Notes under the pieces: generated by a model
What the model was told of the DNA's origin: nothing
Seen by the model: the letters and a program-made list of their open reading frames with translations, nothing else
The model's database searches: none
Made by a program: the position numbers and the translations under genes
In this document: positions 6,002 through 11,500 of the stretch, piece by piece
How the letters are laid out: every line of letters starts with the position of its first letter
How positions within the stretch are numbered: the stretch's first letter is position 1
NCBI GenBank assembly: GCA_039182865.1
Contig: JBCDBX010000058.1
Span: 1-11,500 of the forward strand
DNA length: 11,500 bases
Reading direction: 5' to 3'
DNA from: UBA1858 sp039182865
Lineage (GTDB): Bacteria; Pseudomonadota; Gammaproteobacteria; UBA4575

Positions 6002-7147
6002 TTAGGTCTCTTCTTTTTTAAACGGATTGAGCAAGTCCGATAAACTATTGCTCAGCGCTTTTCCAAAACTATCATCCAACATGTGGTACTGCATTTTCAT
6101 CGTCAACGCACTACCAAAAAATATACCCGCTAGCGCCATAAACGAACCTATCGCTAGTGTTGAAATACCAGTGACGCCTTGACCGATAGTGCATCCAAAC
6201 GATAACACTCCACCAAAGCCCATCAACACAGCGCCAACTAAATGGCTTACCATTTCCGACTGATTACTAAAAGTTTCAATCCTAAAGTTGCCAGAAAAAA
6301 TAGCATAAACAAATGAACCCAAAATCATTCCAAAAGTCACGGCTATGCCAAAATTTATTTCAGCACCCGTGAAAGTCATTAGATAACTCAGCGTATTACC
6401 AGTAGGACCAATAAAGGTTAGGCCTTGCGGAGCAGTAGGATCAAAATCATCTTTTGCACCTACATAACCTGTAACATACCATGCGAGTATGACGCACCCG
6501 CCGATGACGACACCTGCAAGTATATTGTCAAAACTGGATCTAAACTCAGCATGTTTTAATGCATAAGCAATAAATACCAAGCCGATAATTATAGCGATAA
6601 TACTTTGTAAAGTGATGCCATCATTGATGCCACTAAAAGCACTGATGGCCTGGGAAATACCTTGAGAATCCATTCCAACATTATTCAAATCGACATCTGC
6701 TTTATAAATCAAGTCAAGTCTAACAATGGCTAATAAACCCCGCATTGTCATGTAGGCAGAAAAACCTAATACGATCACAACGATCAAGGCCTTGAGATTC
6801 CCACCCCCAACACGAACGAGGTTGCGCTGACCACAACCGGCAGCAAGAGTCATACCGATGCCAAAAATCAATCCACCCAGAATATAACTTAGATATAGGA
6901 AATTACTTGATAAATACATGGTACTGCCAAGATCTACCATCCCTGTGAGATTCAGTACTTGAGCGCCTAAAATGGCGATGCCTACCGCCAGGAACCAGGC
7001 ACTTAAGCGACCCTTGGACCCCATATTGATCACATCGCTAATTGCCCCCATGGTGCAAAAGTGTGTTTTGTTACCCACAAAACCAAAGACAAGAGCAATT
7101 AAAAAACCATAAAAGGCAATAAGTTGAATATTTGAAAGGTCTTCCAT
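6002..7147 (-). CDS. yedE: YeeE/YedE family membrane protein, likely thiosulfate/sulfur-compound transporter
   Basis: This is an inner-membrane protein of 381 residues with about ten hydrophobic segments and the internal duplication of the YeeE/YedE (TsuA-like) family. Characterised members import thiosulfate through cysteine-lined hydrophobic pores. Signatures are NKTHFCTMGAISDV (Cys31), LAAGCGQRNLVRVGGGNL (Cys105) and LSFGCTIGQGVTGIS (Cys319). Cys218 (GGCVI) is a further intramembrane cysteine. ATG at 7147 has no clear Shine-Dalgarno but follows an extended -10 promoter by about 30 nt. The gene lies downstream of, and on the same strand as, the dsrE2/methionine-rich genes, though probably with its own promoter. 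YeeE proteins often act with TusA-like partners, and a tusA lies elsewhere in the window. Substrate specificity is inferred. Confidence 0.88.
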   Translation of the reverse strand: MEDLSNIQLIAFYGFLIALVFGFVGNKTHFCTMGAISDVINMGSKGRLSAWFLAVGIAILGAQVLNLTGMVDLGSTMYLSSNFLYLSYILGGLIFGIGMTLAAGCGQRNLVRVGGGNLKALIVVIVLGFSAYMTMRGLLAIVRLDLIYKADVDLNNVGMDSQGISQAISAFSGINDGITLQSIIAIIIGLVFIAYALKHAEFRSSFDNILAGVVIGGCVILAWYVTGYVGAKDDFDPTAPQGLTFIGPTGNTLSYLMTFTGAEINFGIAVTFGMILGSFVYAIFSGNFRIETFSNQSEMVSHLVGAVLMGFGGVLSFGCTIGQGVTGISTLAIGSFMALAGIFFGSALTMKMQYHMLDDSFGKALSNSLSDLLNPFKKEET

Positions 7148-7177
7148 GAAAGTTATGCTGGTTTAACAAAGGGCGGG

Positions 7178-7186
7178 ATTATAACA
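7178..7186 (-). promoter_or_regulatory. Extended -10 promoter of yedE
   Basis: On the minus strand TGTTATAAT (7178-7186) is a perfect TATAAT with the TGn extension, followed by a GC-rich CCCGCCC. No good -35 is present, as usual for extended -10 promoters. Transcription would begin near 7171, giving a leader of about 24 nt without an obvious ribosome site. Upstream (minus), a weak 5-bp hairpin TGACA-AGGA-TGTCA (plus 7235-7248) followed by a T-rich stretch might weakly terminate the methionine-rich transcript. Confidence 0.5.
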
Positions 7187-7310
7187 GCACATTACACGAT
7201 TGGCATTGTGCTAATAAAGAAAAATATTAAAATTGACATCCTTGTCATCGTGTACATCCTAAATTATTTAACAAGGCAGCCCAAACTGACCACCTTGACA
7301 TCATAGCAAC

Positions 7311-7940
7311 TTACTGCTCTTGTTCTGTTTGAGGCACAATTGACTTCATCATTTCCGTCATTTGATCAAACCACGACTCATACTCTTTAGGTTCCATCAC
7401 AGTATTCATTGGGTTTTGATTATATCCACCTCCCATCATGCCCATGGGATTAGTCATTGGACCCATCATAGCCATGGGGTTCATCATCCCCATAGGGTTC
7501 ATCATTGGCCCCATCATGGCCATCGGATTCATCATGGGGCCCATCATTCCCATCATTGGGCCCATCATGCTCATCATCGGATACATCATGTTCATGTACA
7601 TCATTGGATTCATCATACTCATCATTGGATTCATGTACTGCATCGCTTGGTTAGGTGATACAGACTTATACATGTTAAACATGGAATCCATCATGGGACC
7701 AAATTGTTCTGCGTAGCGCGCAAGGTCTTCACCTTGATGGCACAGCGCACAATTTTCCATCGGCGATGACTGACTAGGGTTCATCATCATCGTCATCATC
7801 TTGGTCCAAACTTCTGGATTCATTGACTGTTGCATGGGATAACTCATTTCCATACTGCTGTAATTATTCTGTTCTGCATCGACAGTGACTAATAACATGG
7901 AAATGACCGAAATTACGATCATTAAACTTTTACGTAACAT
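7311..7940 (-). CDS. Secreted methionine-rich protein with a CxxCH haem-c motif
   Basis: I do not recognise the family. The 209-residue protein has a signal peptide (about residues 1-22, ending VDA). A short region contains ENCALCHQGEDL, a single CxxCH (Cys64, Cys67, His68) that predicts covalent haem c in the periplasm. A low-complexity segment at residues 101-170 is 35 of 70 methionine, built from units such as MMNPMAMMGP. A short charged tail follows. In total 58 of 209 residues are methionine. The start at ATG 7940 has AGGAG upstream. It follows the DUF302 methionine-rich gene by 33 nt and surely shares its transcript. Methionine clusters can bind Cu(I) or Ag(I) or absorb oxidants, and could provide haem ligands, but function is unknown. 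The antisense of this segment reads as a His-rich ORF, which is an artefact of ATG repeats. Confidence 0.85.
   Translation of the reverse strand: MLRKSLMIVISVISMLLVTVDAEQNNYSSMEMSYPMQQSMNPEVWTKMMTMMMNPSQSSPMENCALCHQGEDLARYAEQFGPMMDSMFNMYKSVSPNQAMQYMNPMMSMMNPMMYMNMMYPMMSMMGPMMGMMGPMMNPMAMMGPMMNPMGMMNPMAMMGPMTNPMGMMGGGYNQNPMNTVMEPKEYESWFDQMTEMMKSIVPQTEQEQ
7431..7640 (-). repeat. Low-complexity Met/Pro/Asn/Gly coding repeat (first copy)
   Basis: The segment encodes residues 101-170 of the haem-motif protein in imperfect units of 4 to 10 codons (MMGP, MMNPMA, MMNPMG). On plus strand the DNA reads as repeated CCCATCAT/GGATTCATCAT blocks. A related segment is found in the next gene, so the domain was probably duplicated or exchanged between them. 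Confidence 0.85.
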
Positions 7941-7973
7941 AAAACGACTCCTAATTATTAAAATAGATATTCC

Positions 7974-9005
7974 CTATAGATCTCCAGTCGCCGCACCCTC
8001 CATAATGTAGCGAATATCCTCTCGAATACGTTTCGCGTCTGCGCGCAATTCTTTCGATAAATGTGAATTTGGATTTTGAGCAAAATCCAACCAACTTACA
8101 TCCCAGTCCATTGTCATCACCCATAGTTGTCCATCAGCATCTTCAACTAATGCAATCTGGCAAGGTAAAAAGATGACAAACTCGGGCATGTAATCAAGAA
8201 TTTTGCGAGCAACCAAAGCATCGCAAAATCTAAATATTTCTAATTTTGGCGTTGGCTCGCCAGTGAGGGCCTCAATTTCTTTATACATTGGACTTGAACC
8301 CACAAATTTAAAGTTGACTTCATTTGCCCTAAGCATCATCGATTCAACCGCATCTTCCCAGGTCACGTCCTCTTCAAAGGGCAATTTGTGAGTGACCAGA
8401 CTAAGCATGTCGCGCATAGATAGCGGACTCATCATCATCATGGTTTGAAATGCATTCTTTTTCGCCTCATCACTGACACTGGGCGACACAGTATTTTCCG
8501 GTAAATTTATTTGTGTCTGAGTAGGGAATCCTGGAATTTTTGCAATCGGAAGAACGTCTGGGACATCATCATCTTCGCGTTTCTCATAAGTACCTCCCAT
8601 CATGGCTAACACAAGCTTTGGATCCATCATGCGCATCATACTGTCGAGAGATTGGGCACTCGTCATGCCATCTACAGTGGGATTGACCATCATAGACGCC
8701 ATCATATTCATCCAATAAGCGTGCATTTGAGGATTCATCATAGGAGCCATCATGGCCATCGGATTCATCATCGGATACATCATATTCGGCCCCATCATGG
8801 GAGGCATCATTCCACTCATCATCGGGTTGCCCATCATGGCATAAGGGTTCATGCCAGGTTGCATCATTCCATGTGGCATATTCCCATATGGCATCTGCTG
8901 AGTTGCTGAAGGTGTTTGATCAGTGGATGTTTCAGCTGAGCTAGTTGAAATTGTTAAAAAGATTGATAAAAAGATGAAGACTAGAGCTAAATTATTTTTA
9001 TACAT
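7974..9005 (-). CDS. Secreted methionine-rich protein with C-terminal DUF302 domain
   Basis: The 343 residues divide into a signal peptide (1-24, cleavage after SSA) and a methionine-rich segment (38-106, 28 of 69 Met, with NPMAMMAPMMNP units). A charged linker (about 140-180) follows, then a globular domain from about 225 to 305. That domain ends FRFCDALVARKIL...FLPCQIALVEDADGQLW, the pattern of DUF302 (PF03625) with its two cysteines (Cys261, Cys282). A short helical tail closes the protein. DUF302 has no firm biochemical function but recurs in sulfur-oxidizing bacteria and archaea. ATG at 9005 follows a strong AAGGAGGA site. The haem-motif methionine-rich gene starts 33 nt downstream, and dsrE2 ends 104 nt upstream with an apparent promoter between. 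Fusion of DUF302 to a methionine-rich domain is unfamiliar to me. Confidence 0.85.
   Translation of the reverse strand: MYKNNLALVFIFLSIFLTISTSSAETSTDQTPSATQQMPYGNMPHGMMQPGMNPYAMMGNPMMSGMMPPMMGPNMMYPMMNPMAMMAPMMNPQMHAYWMNMMASMMVNPTVDGMTSAQSLDSMMRMMDPKLVLAMMGGTYEKREDDDVPDVLPIAKIPGFPTQTQINLPENTVSPSVSDEAKKNAFQTMMMMSPLSMRDMLSLVTHKLPFEEDVTWEDAVESMMLRANEVNFKFVGSSPMYKEIEALTGEPTPKLEIFRFCDALVARKILDYMPEFVIFLPCQIALVEDADGQLWVMTMDWDVSWLDFAQNPNSHLSKELRADAKRIREDIRYIMEGAATGDL
8688..8894 (-). repeat. Low-complexity Met/Pro coding repeat (second copy)
   Basis: This encodes residues 38-106 of the DUF302 protein, rich in MM, MNP, MMGP and MMAP units. Its block around NPMAMMAPMMNP closely matches NPMAMMGPMMNP in the downstream gene. 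It is less regular than the first copy and contains His and Tyr as well. Confidence 0.8.
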
Positions 9006-9059
9006 TATATTCCTCCTTAATTTCGGCCCATTTGAGCCGCCTACTACCCATAGGCGTGT

Positions 9060-9087
9060 ATAATACAGTATTTTAGAATATTATCAA
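9060..9087 (-). promoter_or_regulatory. Probable promoter of the two methionine-rich genes
   Basis: On the minus strand TTGATA (9082-9087, five of six) and TATTAT (9060-9065, five of six) are 16 bp apart, in the 104-bp gap after dsrE2. Transcription would start near 9053. The leader of about 48 nt begins with a possible hairpin, CGCCTA/TAGGCG (9051-9056 with 9038-9043, 7-nt loop), and ends with the strong AAGGAGGA site. The methionine-rich pair could thus be expressed apart from dsrE2. Confidence 0.55.
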
Positions 9088-9109
9088 ATTCTTATATATA
9101 GAGACTATC

Positions 9110-9592
9110 TCACACATACAACGTAATGTCTGCTTCGCCAGCAAACTCAAAAAACGTAGCAGCTCCTCCAAACTCAACATTATCGATGAGATCACCTGGT
9201 TCAAAATCAAATAAATCGACCGTCATCTGGCAAGCAATGAGCTTTACCTCAGCTTCAAGGCAAAGATCACGCAACTCCTGCAGACTCGCAACTCCCTTCT
9301 TCTTCATTTTTGCTTTCATCATAGAAGTCATCACTGATTCCATCCCTGGCAATGCCGTTCCAAGTGTTGGAAACCACTTGTCCATTGCCATAGGCATTGG
9401 CATCGCTGGGTTACCCAATGGTGTCACCTTTGCATTGATATCTTTTTTGAGAAGTTGAAGTCCATAGAAGGTAAAGAATATTTGAACTTCATAACCCAGT
9501 GCTGCCGCTGTTGAGGCAAGGATAAATGGAGGATAGCCCCAATCAAGACTTCCTTTAGTAGCAATTAGCGCGAGTTTCTTCGTATCTGACAT
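9110..9592 (-). CDS. dsrE2: DsrE2-like sulfur-trafficking protein (DsrE/DsrF/DrsH family)
   Basis: This 160-residue protein belongs to the DsrE/DsrF superfamily, closest to DsrE2. It starts LALIATKGSLDWGYPPFILASTAAALGYEV and continues FFTFYGLQLLKK, the typical opening. It contains the paired conserved cysteines Cys111 (RDLCLEAEVK) and Cys121 (IACQMTVDLF), then VEFGGAATF near the end. DsrE2 proteins act with TusA and rhodanese in cytoplasmic sulfur transfer in sulfur oxidizers, and the cysteines are likely persulfide carriers. Residues 63-98 are Met/Lys-rich. ATG at 9592 follows GAGGT at suitable distance. It is the first gene of the run leading to the DUF302/methionine-rich pair and yedE. No rhodanese or Dsr/Hdr enzyme lies nearby. 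The DsrE2 subgroup is my judgement from motifs. Confidence 0.85.
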   Translation of the reverse strand: MSDTKKLALIATKGSLDWGYPPFILASTAAALGYEVQIFFTFYGLQLLKKDINAKVTPLGNPAMPMPMAMDKWFPTLGTALPGMESVMTSMMKAKMKKKGVASLQELRDLCLEAEVKLIACQMTVDLFDFEPGDLIDNVEFGGAATFFEFAGEADITLYV

Positions 9593-9617
9593 GGATTTAC
9601 CTCATTGTTTTTTATTA

Positions 9618-9657
9618 ATATTAGCATATTAATTATATCTAATATATTTGCTAGCAA
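9618..9657 (-). promoter_or_regulatory. Possible promoter/operator of dsrE2
   Basis: An inverted repeat ATATTAG (9618-9624) / CTAATAT (9639-9645) with 21-bp centre-to-centre spacing encloses a perfect minus-strand TATAAT (9632-9637). A second palindrome, TTGCTAGCAA (9648-9657), lies just upstream where RNA polymerase would bind. No good -35 is seen. The arrangement suits a dimeric regulator, but the region is very AT-rich, so chance symmetry is possible. The rest of the 125-bp gap up to queC holds no gene. Confidence 0.35.
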
Positions 9658-9717
9658 GCTTTTGACCTGCCTATAGATGAATTATATGTATAGATTAGTT
9701 TTCTTTAGTCGGAAAGG

Positions 9718-10386
9718 CTATACATAACGCGTAGGGTCCGCAACCCCTGCCTCGGCAAAGCCTTGCTTTCTTAAACGACAAGAATCGCACTTACCACAAG
9801 CCAATCCATCATCGGTTGCCTGATAACAGGACACCGTCTGTGAATAATCAATACCAAGTCGATCACCTTTTTGAATAATGTCAGCTTTGGTGAGCTGAAT
9901 TAACGGAGTATGTATTTTTAATCGACTACCTTCCACACCAGACTTAGTAGCAATGTCGGACATATTTTGAAAAGCTTCAATAAATTCTGGACGACAATCT
10001 GGATAACCAGAATAGTCAACGGCATTCACACCAATATATATTGCATCCGCCTTCAATACTTCCGCCCACCCCATCGCAATTGAAAGAAATATTGTGTTAC
10101 GTGCAGGCACATACGTCACAGGTATGCCTTCAGCAGCGTGGGTTGGGATCTCAATGTTTGGATTCGTCAGTGCAGAATTATCAAAAAATGATAAATCCAA
10201 ATCTACAATATGATGCTCATTGACTTCAAAACTCTTCGCAATTCTCTCGGCCGCATAAAGCTCTGCAGTATGACGTTGTCCATAGCGAAAGCTCATCGCA
10301 TAGCAGTCATATCCTTCGGATTTAGCAATTGCGAGTGTTGTCGTTGAGTCTAAGCCACCTGATAGCAATACGACTGCCTTAGTCAT
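9718..10386 (-). CDS. queC: 7-cyano-7-deazaguanine (preQ0) synthase
   Basis: QueC converts 7-carboxy-7-deazaguanine and ammonia to preQ0 with ATP, in the queuosine pathway. The 222-residue length is normal. The PP-loop ATP motif LSGGLDSTTTLA is at residues 8-19, followed by SFRYGQRHTAEL. The C-terminal zinc site has Cys187, Cys197, Cys200 and Cys203 (CGKCDSCRLR). ATG at 10386 lies 2 nt after the queE stop, and the last queE codons (GGGAAAG) provide its ribosome site, so translation is probably coupled. No clear terminator follows. Confidence 0.97.
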   Translation of the reverse strand: MTKAVVLLSGGLDSTTTLAIAKSEGYDCYAMSFRYGQRHTAELYAAERIAKSFEVNEHHIVDLDLSFFDNSALTNPNIEIPTHAAEGIPVTYVPARNTIFLSIAMGWAEVLKADAIYIGVNAVDYSGYPDCRPEFIEAFQNMSDIATKSGVEGSRLKIHTPLIQLTKADIIQKGDRLGIDYSQTVSCYQATDDGLACGKCDSCRLRKQGFAEAGVADPTRYV

Positions 10387-10388
10387 AA

Positions 10389-11036
10389 TTACTTTCCCGG
10401 TTGATCACCCCATAAAACCTTATGCAGTTGAACTTGGAAACGTACAGGTAATTGATCATGCAGAATCCAGTCCGCTAACTGTGCGGGTGATAATTGTTCA
10501 TTACTTGGAGAAAACAGAATTTCACATTTAGTTTGCAAGTCATGCGCTTTAATTTGTTGTTTGCTCCAAACGTAGTCCTGTTCGTTACAAATCACGAATT
10601 TTATTTGATCTTTTTTATCCATCCATTGCAAATTTTCAAAAAGATTTTTATCGCATTCGTTTGATGAAGGTGTTTTTAAATCCATCACTTTATTCACACG
10701 TTCATCGACACCTTTTAAAATTATTGCACCACTAGTTTCAAGCGAGACATCATATGACTCGTCACATAATTTTTTCAATAGCTTCAAACAACCGGGTTGA
10801 GCAAGTGGTTCTCCGCCTGTCACCGTGATGTAAGGTGTGTCGTATTTTTTTATCTCAGCAAAAATTTCAGCAAAGTTCATCCAGTCACCACCACTGAACG
10901 CATATTCAGTATCACAATACTGACAGCGCAGCGGACAGCCCGTTAAACGGACGAAGACGGTAGGGAATCCAGCGGTGCGTGCTTCACCCTGAAGGGAATA
11001 AAAAATCTCTGTAATTCGAAGTCTATTGTCTGACAT
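10389..11036 (-). CDS. queE: 7-carboxy-7-deazaguanine synthase (radical SAM)
   Basis: QueE is the radical SAM enzyme that contracts carboxy-tetrahydropterin to 7-carboxy-7-deazaguanine. I choose ATG 11036 (215 residues), because the product then begins MSDNRLRITEIFYSLQGE, as in gammaproteobacterial QueE. The longer TTG-started frame from 11081 adds 15 residues unlike the family. The cluster motif CPLRCQYC (Cys34, Cys38, Cys41) departs from canonical CxxxCxxC only in its filling residues. GGEPLAQPGC is the SAM-binding GGE region. The ribosome site before this ATG is weak. It forms an operon with queC (2-nt gap) and follows cpoB in the same direction, a common gammaproteobacterial order. Confidence 0.95.
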   Translation of the reverse strand: MSDNRLRITEIFYSLQGEARTAGFPTVFVRLTGCPLRCQYCDTEYAFSGGDWMNFAEIFAEIKKYDTPYITVTGGEPLAQPGCLKLLKKLCDESYDVSLETSGAIILKGVDERVNKVMDLKTPSSNECDKNLFENLQWMDKKDQIKFVICNEQDYVWSKQQIKAHDLQTKCEILFSPSNEQLSPAQLADWILHDQLPVRFQVQLHKVLWGDQPGK

Positions 11037-11086
11037 ACAGAGAATTGTAGCATTTAAGAGAATCTGAAAAGAATGTATCAAGTTAA

Positions 11087-11110
11087 GGATCAGGTTTCGA
11101 AGCCTGATCC
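11087..11110. repeat. Inverted repeat between cpoB and queE
   Basis: GGATCAGG (11087-11094) pairs with CCTGATCC (11103-11110) around TTTCGAAG, giving an 8-bp stem that can extend by a G-U pair. It lies 27 nt past the cpoB stop. On the minus strand it is followed by TTAACTTG rather than a T-run, so it may be a weak terminator, an mRNA-stabilising hairpin or an attenuator before queE. Confidence 0.5.
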
Positions 11111-11136
11111 CATTATGATGCTAATGATTTAATATT

Positions 11137-11500
11137 TTAGCGTTCTTCGCGCTCCATACGCTCTAAACGTTGTTGTGCTAATCCCGCCACTGTTGAATTT
11201 GGATATTGTGCGCGCAGTCGTGTTAGCGTTGTCCTCGCCTGCGCGTAGTCGCCCAATTCATATTGCGTATAACCAATCTTTAGACGTGCATCAGGCACTT
11301 TGCTAGAGGTGGGATATTGATTAATCACTTTATCAAACTCGACTAAAGCAACATCATAACGTTTGGTGACATAGTTGGCTTCCGCCAACCAATATTGTGC
11401 ATTTGCTGCATATTTACTATTAGGGTAACTTTGCAGAAAATTCTCAAACGCAGTGATTGATTCATCATAACGTCTCTGCTTGAGAAGAAGAAATGCATCA
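11137..11500 (-). CDS. cpoB: Tol-Pal system protein CpoB (YbgF), C-terminal part
   Basis: The reading frame is open to the window edge, giving the last 121 residues; the true start is outside. The sequence holds TPR units of the YbgF C-terminal domain: YDESITAFENFLQSYPNSKY, then YDVALVEFDKVINQYPTSSK, then YAQARTTLTRLRAQYPNSTV, ending in a basic/acidic tail MEREER. CpoB is periplasmic and coordinates Tol-Pal outer-membrane constriction with peptidoglycan synthesis. An apparent start at 11388 is only an internal TTG (Leu in QYWLAEANY). Gene order cpoB-queE-queC is familiar in gammaproteobacteria. Confidence 0.93.
   Translation of the reverse strand, partial: DAFLLLKQRRYDESITAFENFLQSYPNSKYAANAQYWLAEANYVTKRYDVALVEFDKVINQYPTSSKVPDARLKIGYTQYELGDYAQARTTLTRLRAQYPNSTVAGLAQQRLERMEREER

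Noticed and set aside
7431..7640. CRISPR-like or non-coding tandem repeat
   Set aside because: The repeats are in frame within a secreted protein, unequal in length, and have no spacers of constant size.
7362..7658. Plus-strand His-rich ORF opposite the methionine repeat
   Set aside because: It is the reverse complement of ATG-rich repeats (CAT read as His). The minus-strand gene has a signal peptide, ribosome site and operon context, while this ORF has none.
8652..8909. Second plus-strand His-rich ORF
   Set aside because: Same artefact, opposite the methionine segment of the DUF302 gene.
11037..11081. Longer queE with TTG start at 11081
   Set aside because: The 15 extra residues do not resemble family members, and MSDNRLRITEIF from 11036 matches the usual N-terminus.

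Overview
The window looks like chromosomal DNA of an AT-rich, Gram-negative, sulfur-oxidizing proteobacterium, most probably a gammaproteobacterium. Supporting this are a BepA-type periplasmic protease, a cpoB-queE-queC block, a gammaproteobacterial-looking tRNA-Lys(UUU) with encoded CCA, and several sulfur-oxidation proteins: TusA, SoxY, SoxZ, a DsrE2-like protein and a YeeE/YedE transporter. I cannot name the genus.

Layout. 1-1403 (minus): ilvN then ilvC (partial), with a good sigma70-type promoter and no ilvB directly upstream. 1497-1790 (minus): tusA with its own terminator. 2105-3562 (plus): bepA-like M48 metalloprotease starting at TTG. 3653-4447 (plus): soxY-soxZ, closed by a perfect bidirectional terminator hairpin at 4469-4504. 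4534-5325 (minus): secreted PEP-CTERM protein. 5326-5800: about 475 bp without a gene, holding a probable promoter and repeated GTTAAC sites. 5801-5876 (minus): tRNA-Lys(UUU), preceded by a promoter and a palindrome. 6002-7147 (minus): YeeE/YedE-family sulfur-compound transporter. 7311-9592 (minus): dsrE2-like gene followed by two secreted methionine-rich proteins, one ending in a DUF302 domain and one carrying a CxxCH haem-c motif. 9718-11036 (minus): queE-queC for 7-cyano-7-deazaguanine (preQ0). 11137-end (minus): C-terminal part of cpoB (ybgF).

How the genes fit together. SoxYZ is the periplasmic carrier of the Sox pathway. TusA and DsrE2 are cytoplasmic sulfur-trafficking proteins of the type used in sulfur oxidation. 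YeeE/YedE proteins import thiosulfate or related sulfur species. The window therefore holds carriers and transporters of sulfur metabolism but none of its catalytic oxidases (no soxA/X/B/C/D, dsrAB or hdr).

The most unusual part is the methionine-rich pair at 7311-9005. Both proteins have signal peptides and share a low-complexity Met/Pro/Asn/Gly segment that is 40-50% methionine. One adds a c-type haem site and the other a DUF302 domain with two cysteines. Their placement between dsrE2 and yedE suggests an undescribed periplasmic module linked to sulfur, copper or redox handling. That role is inference.
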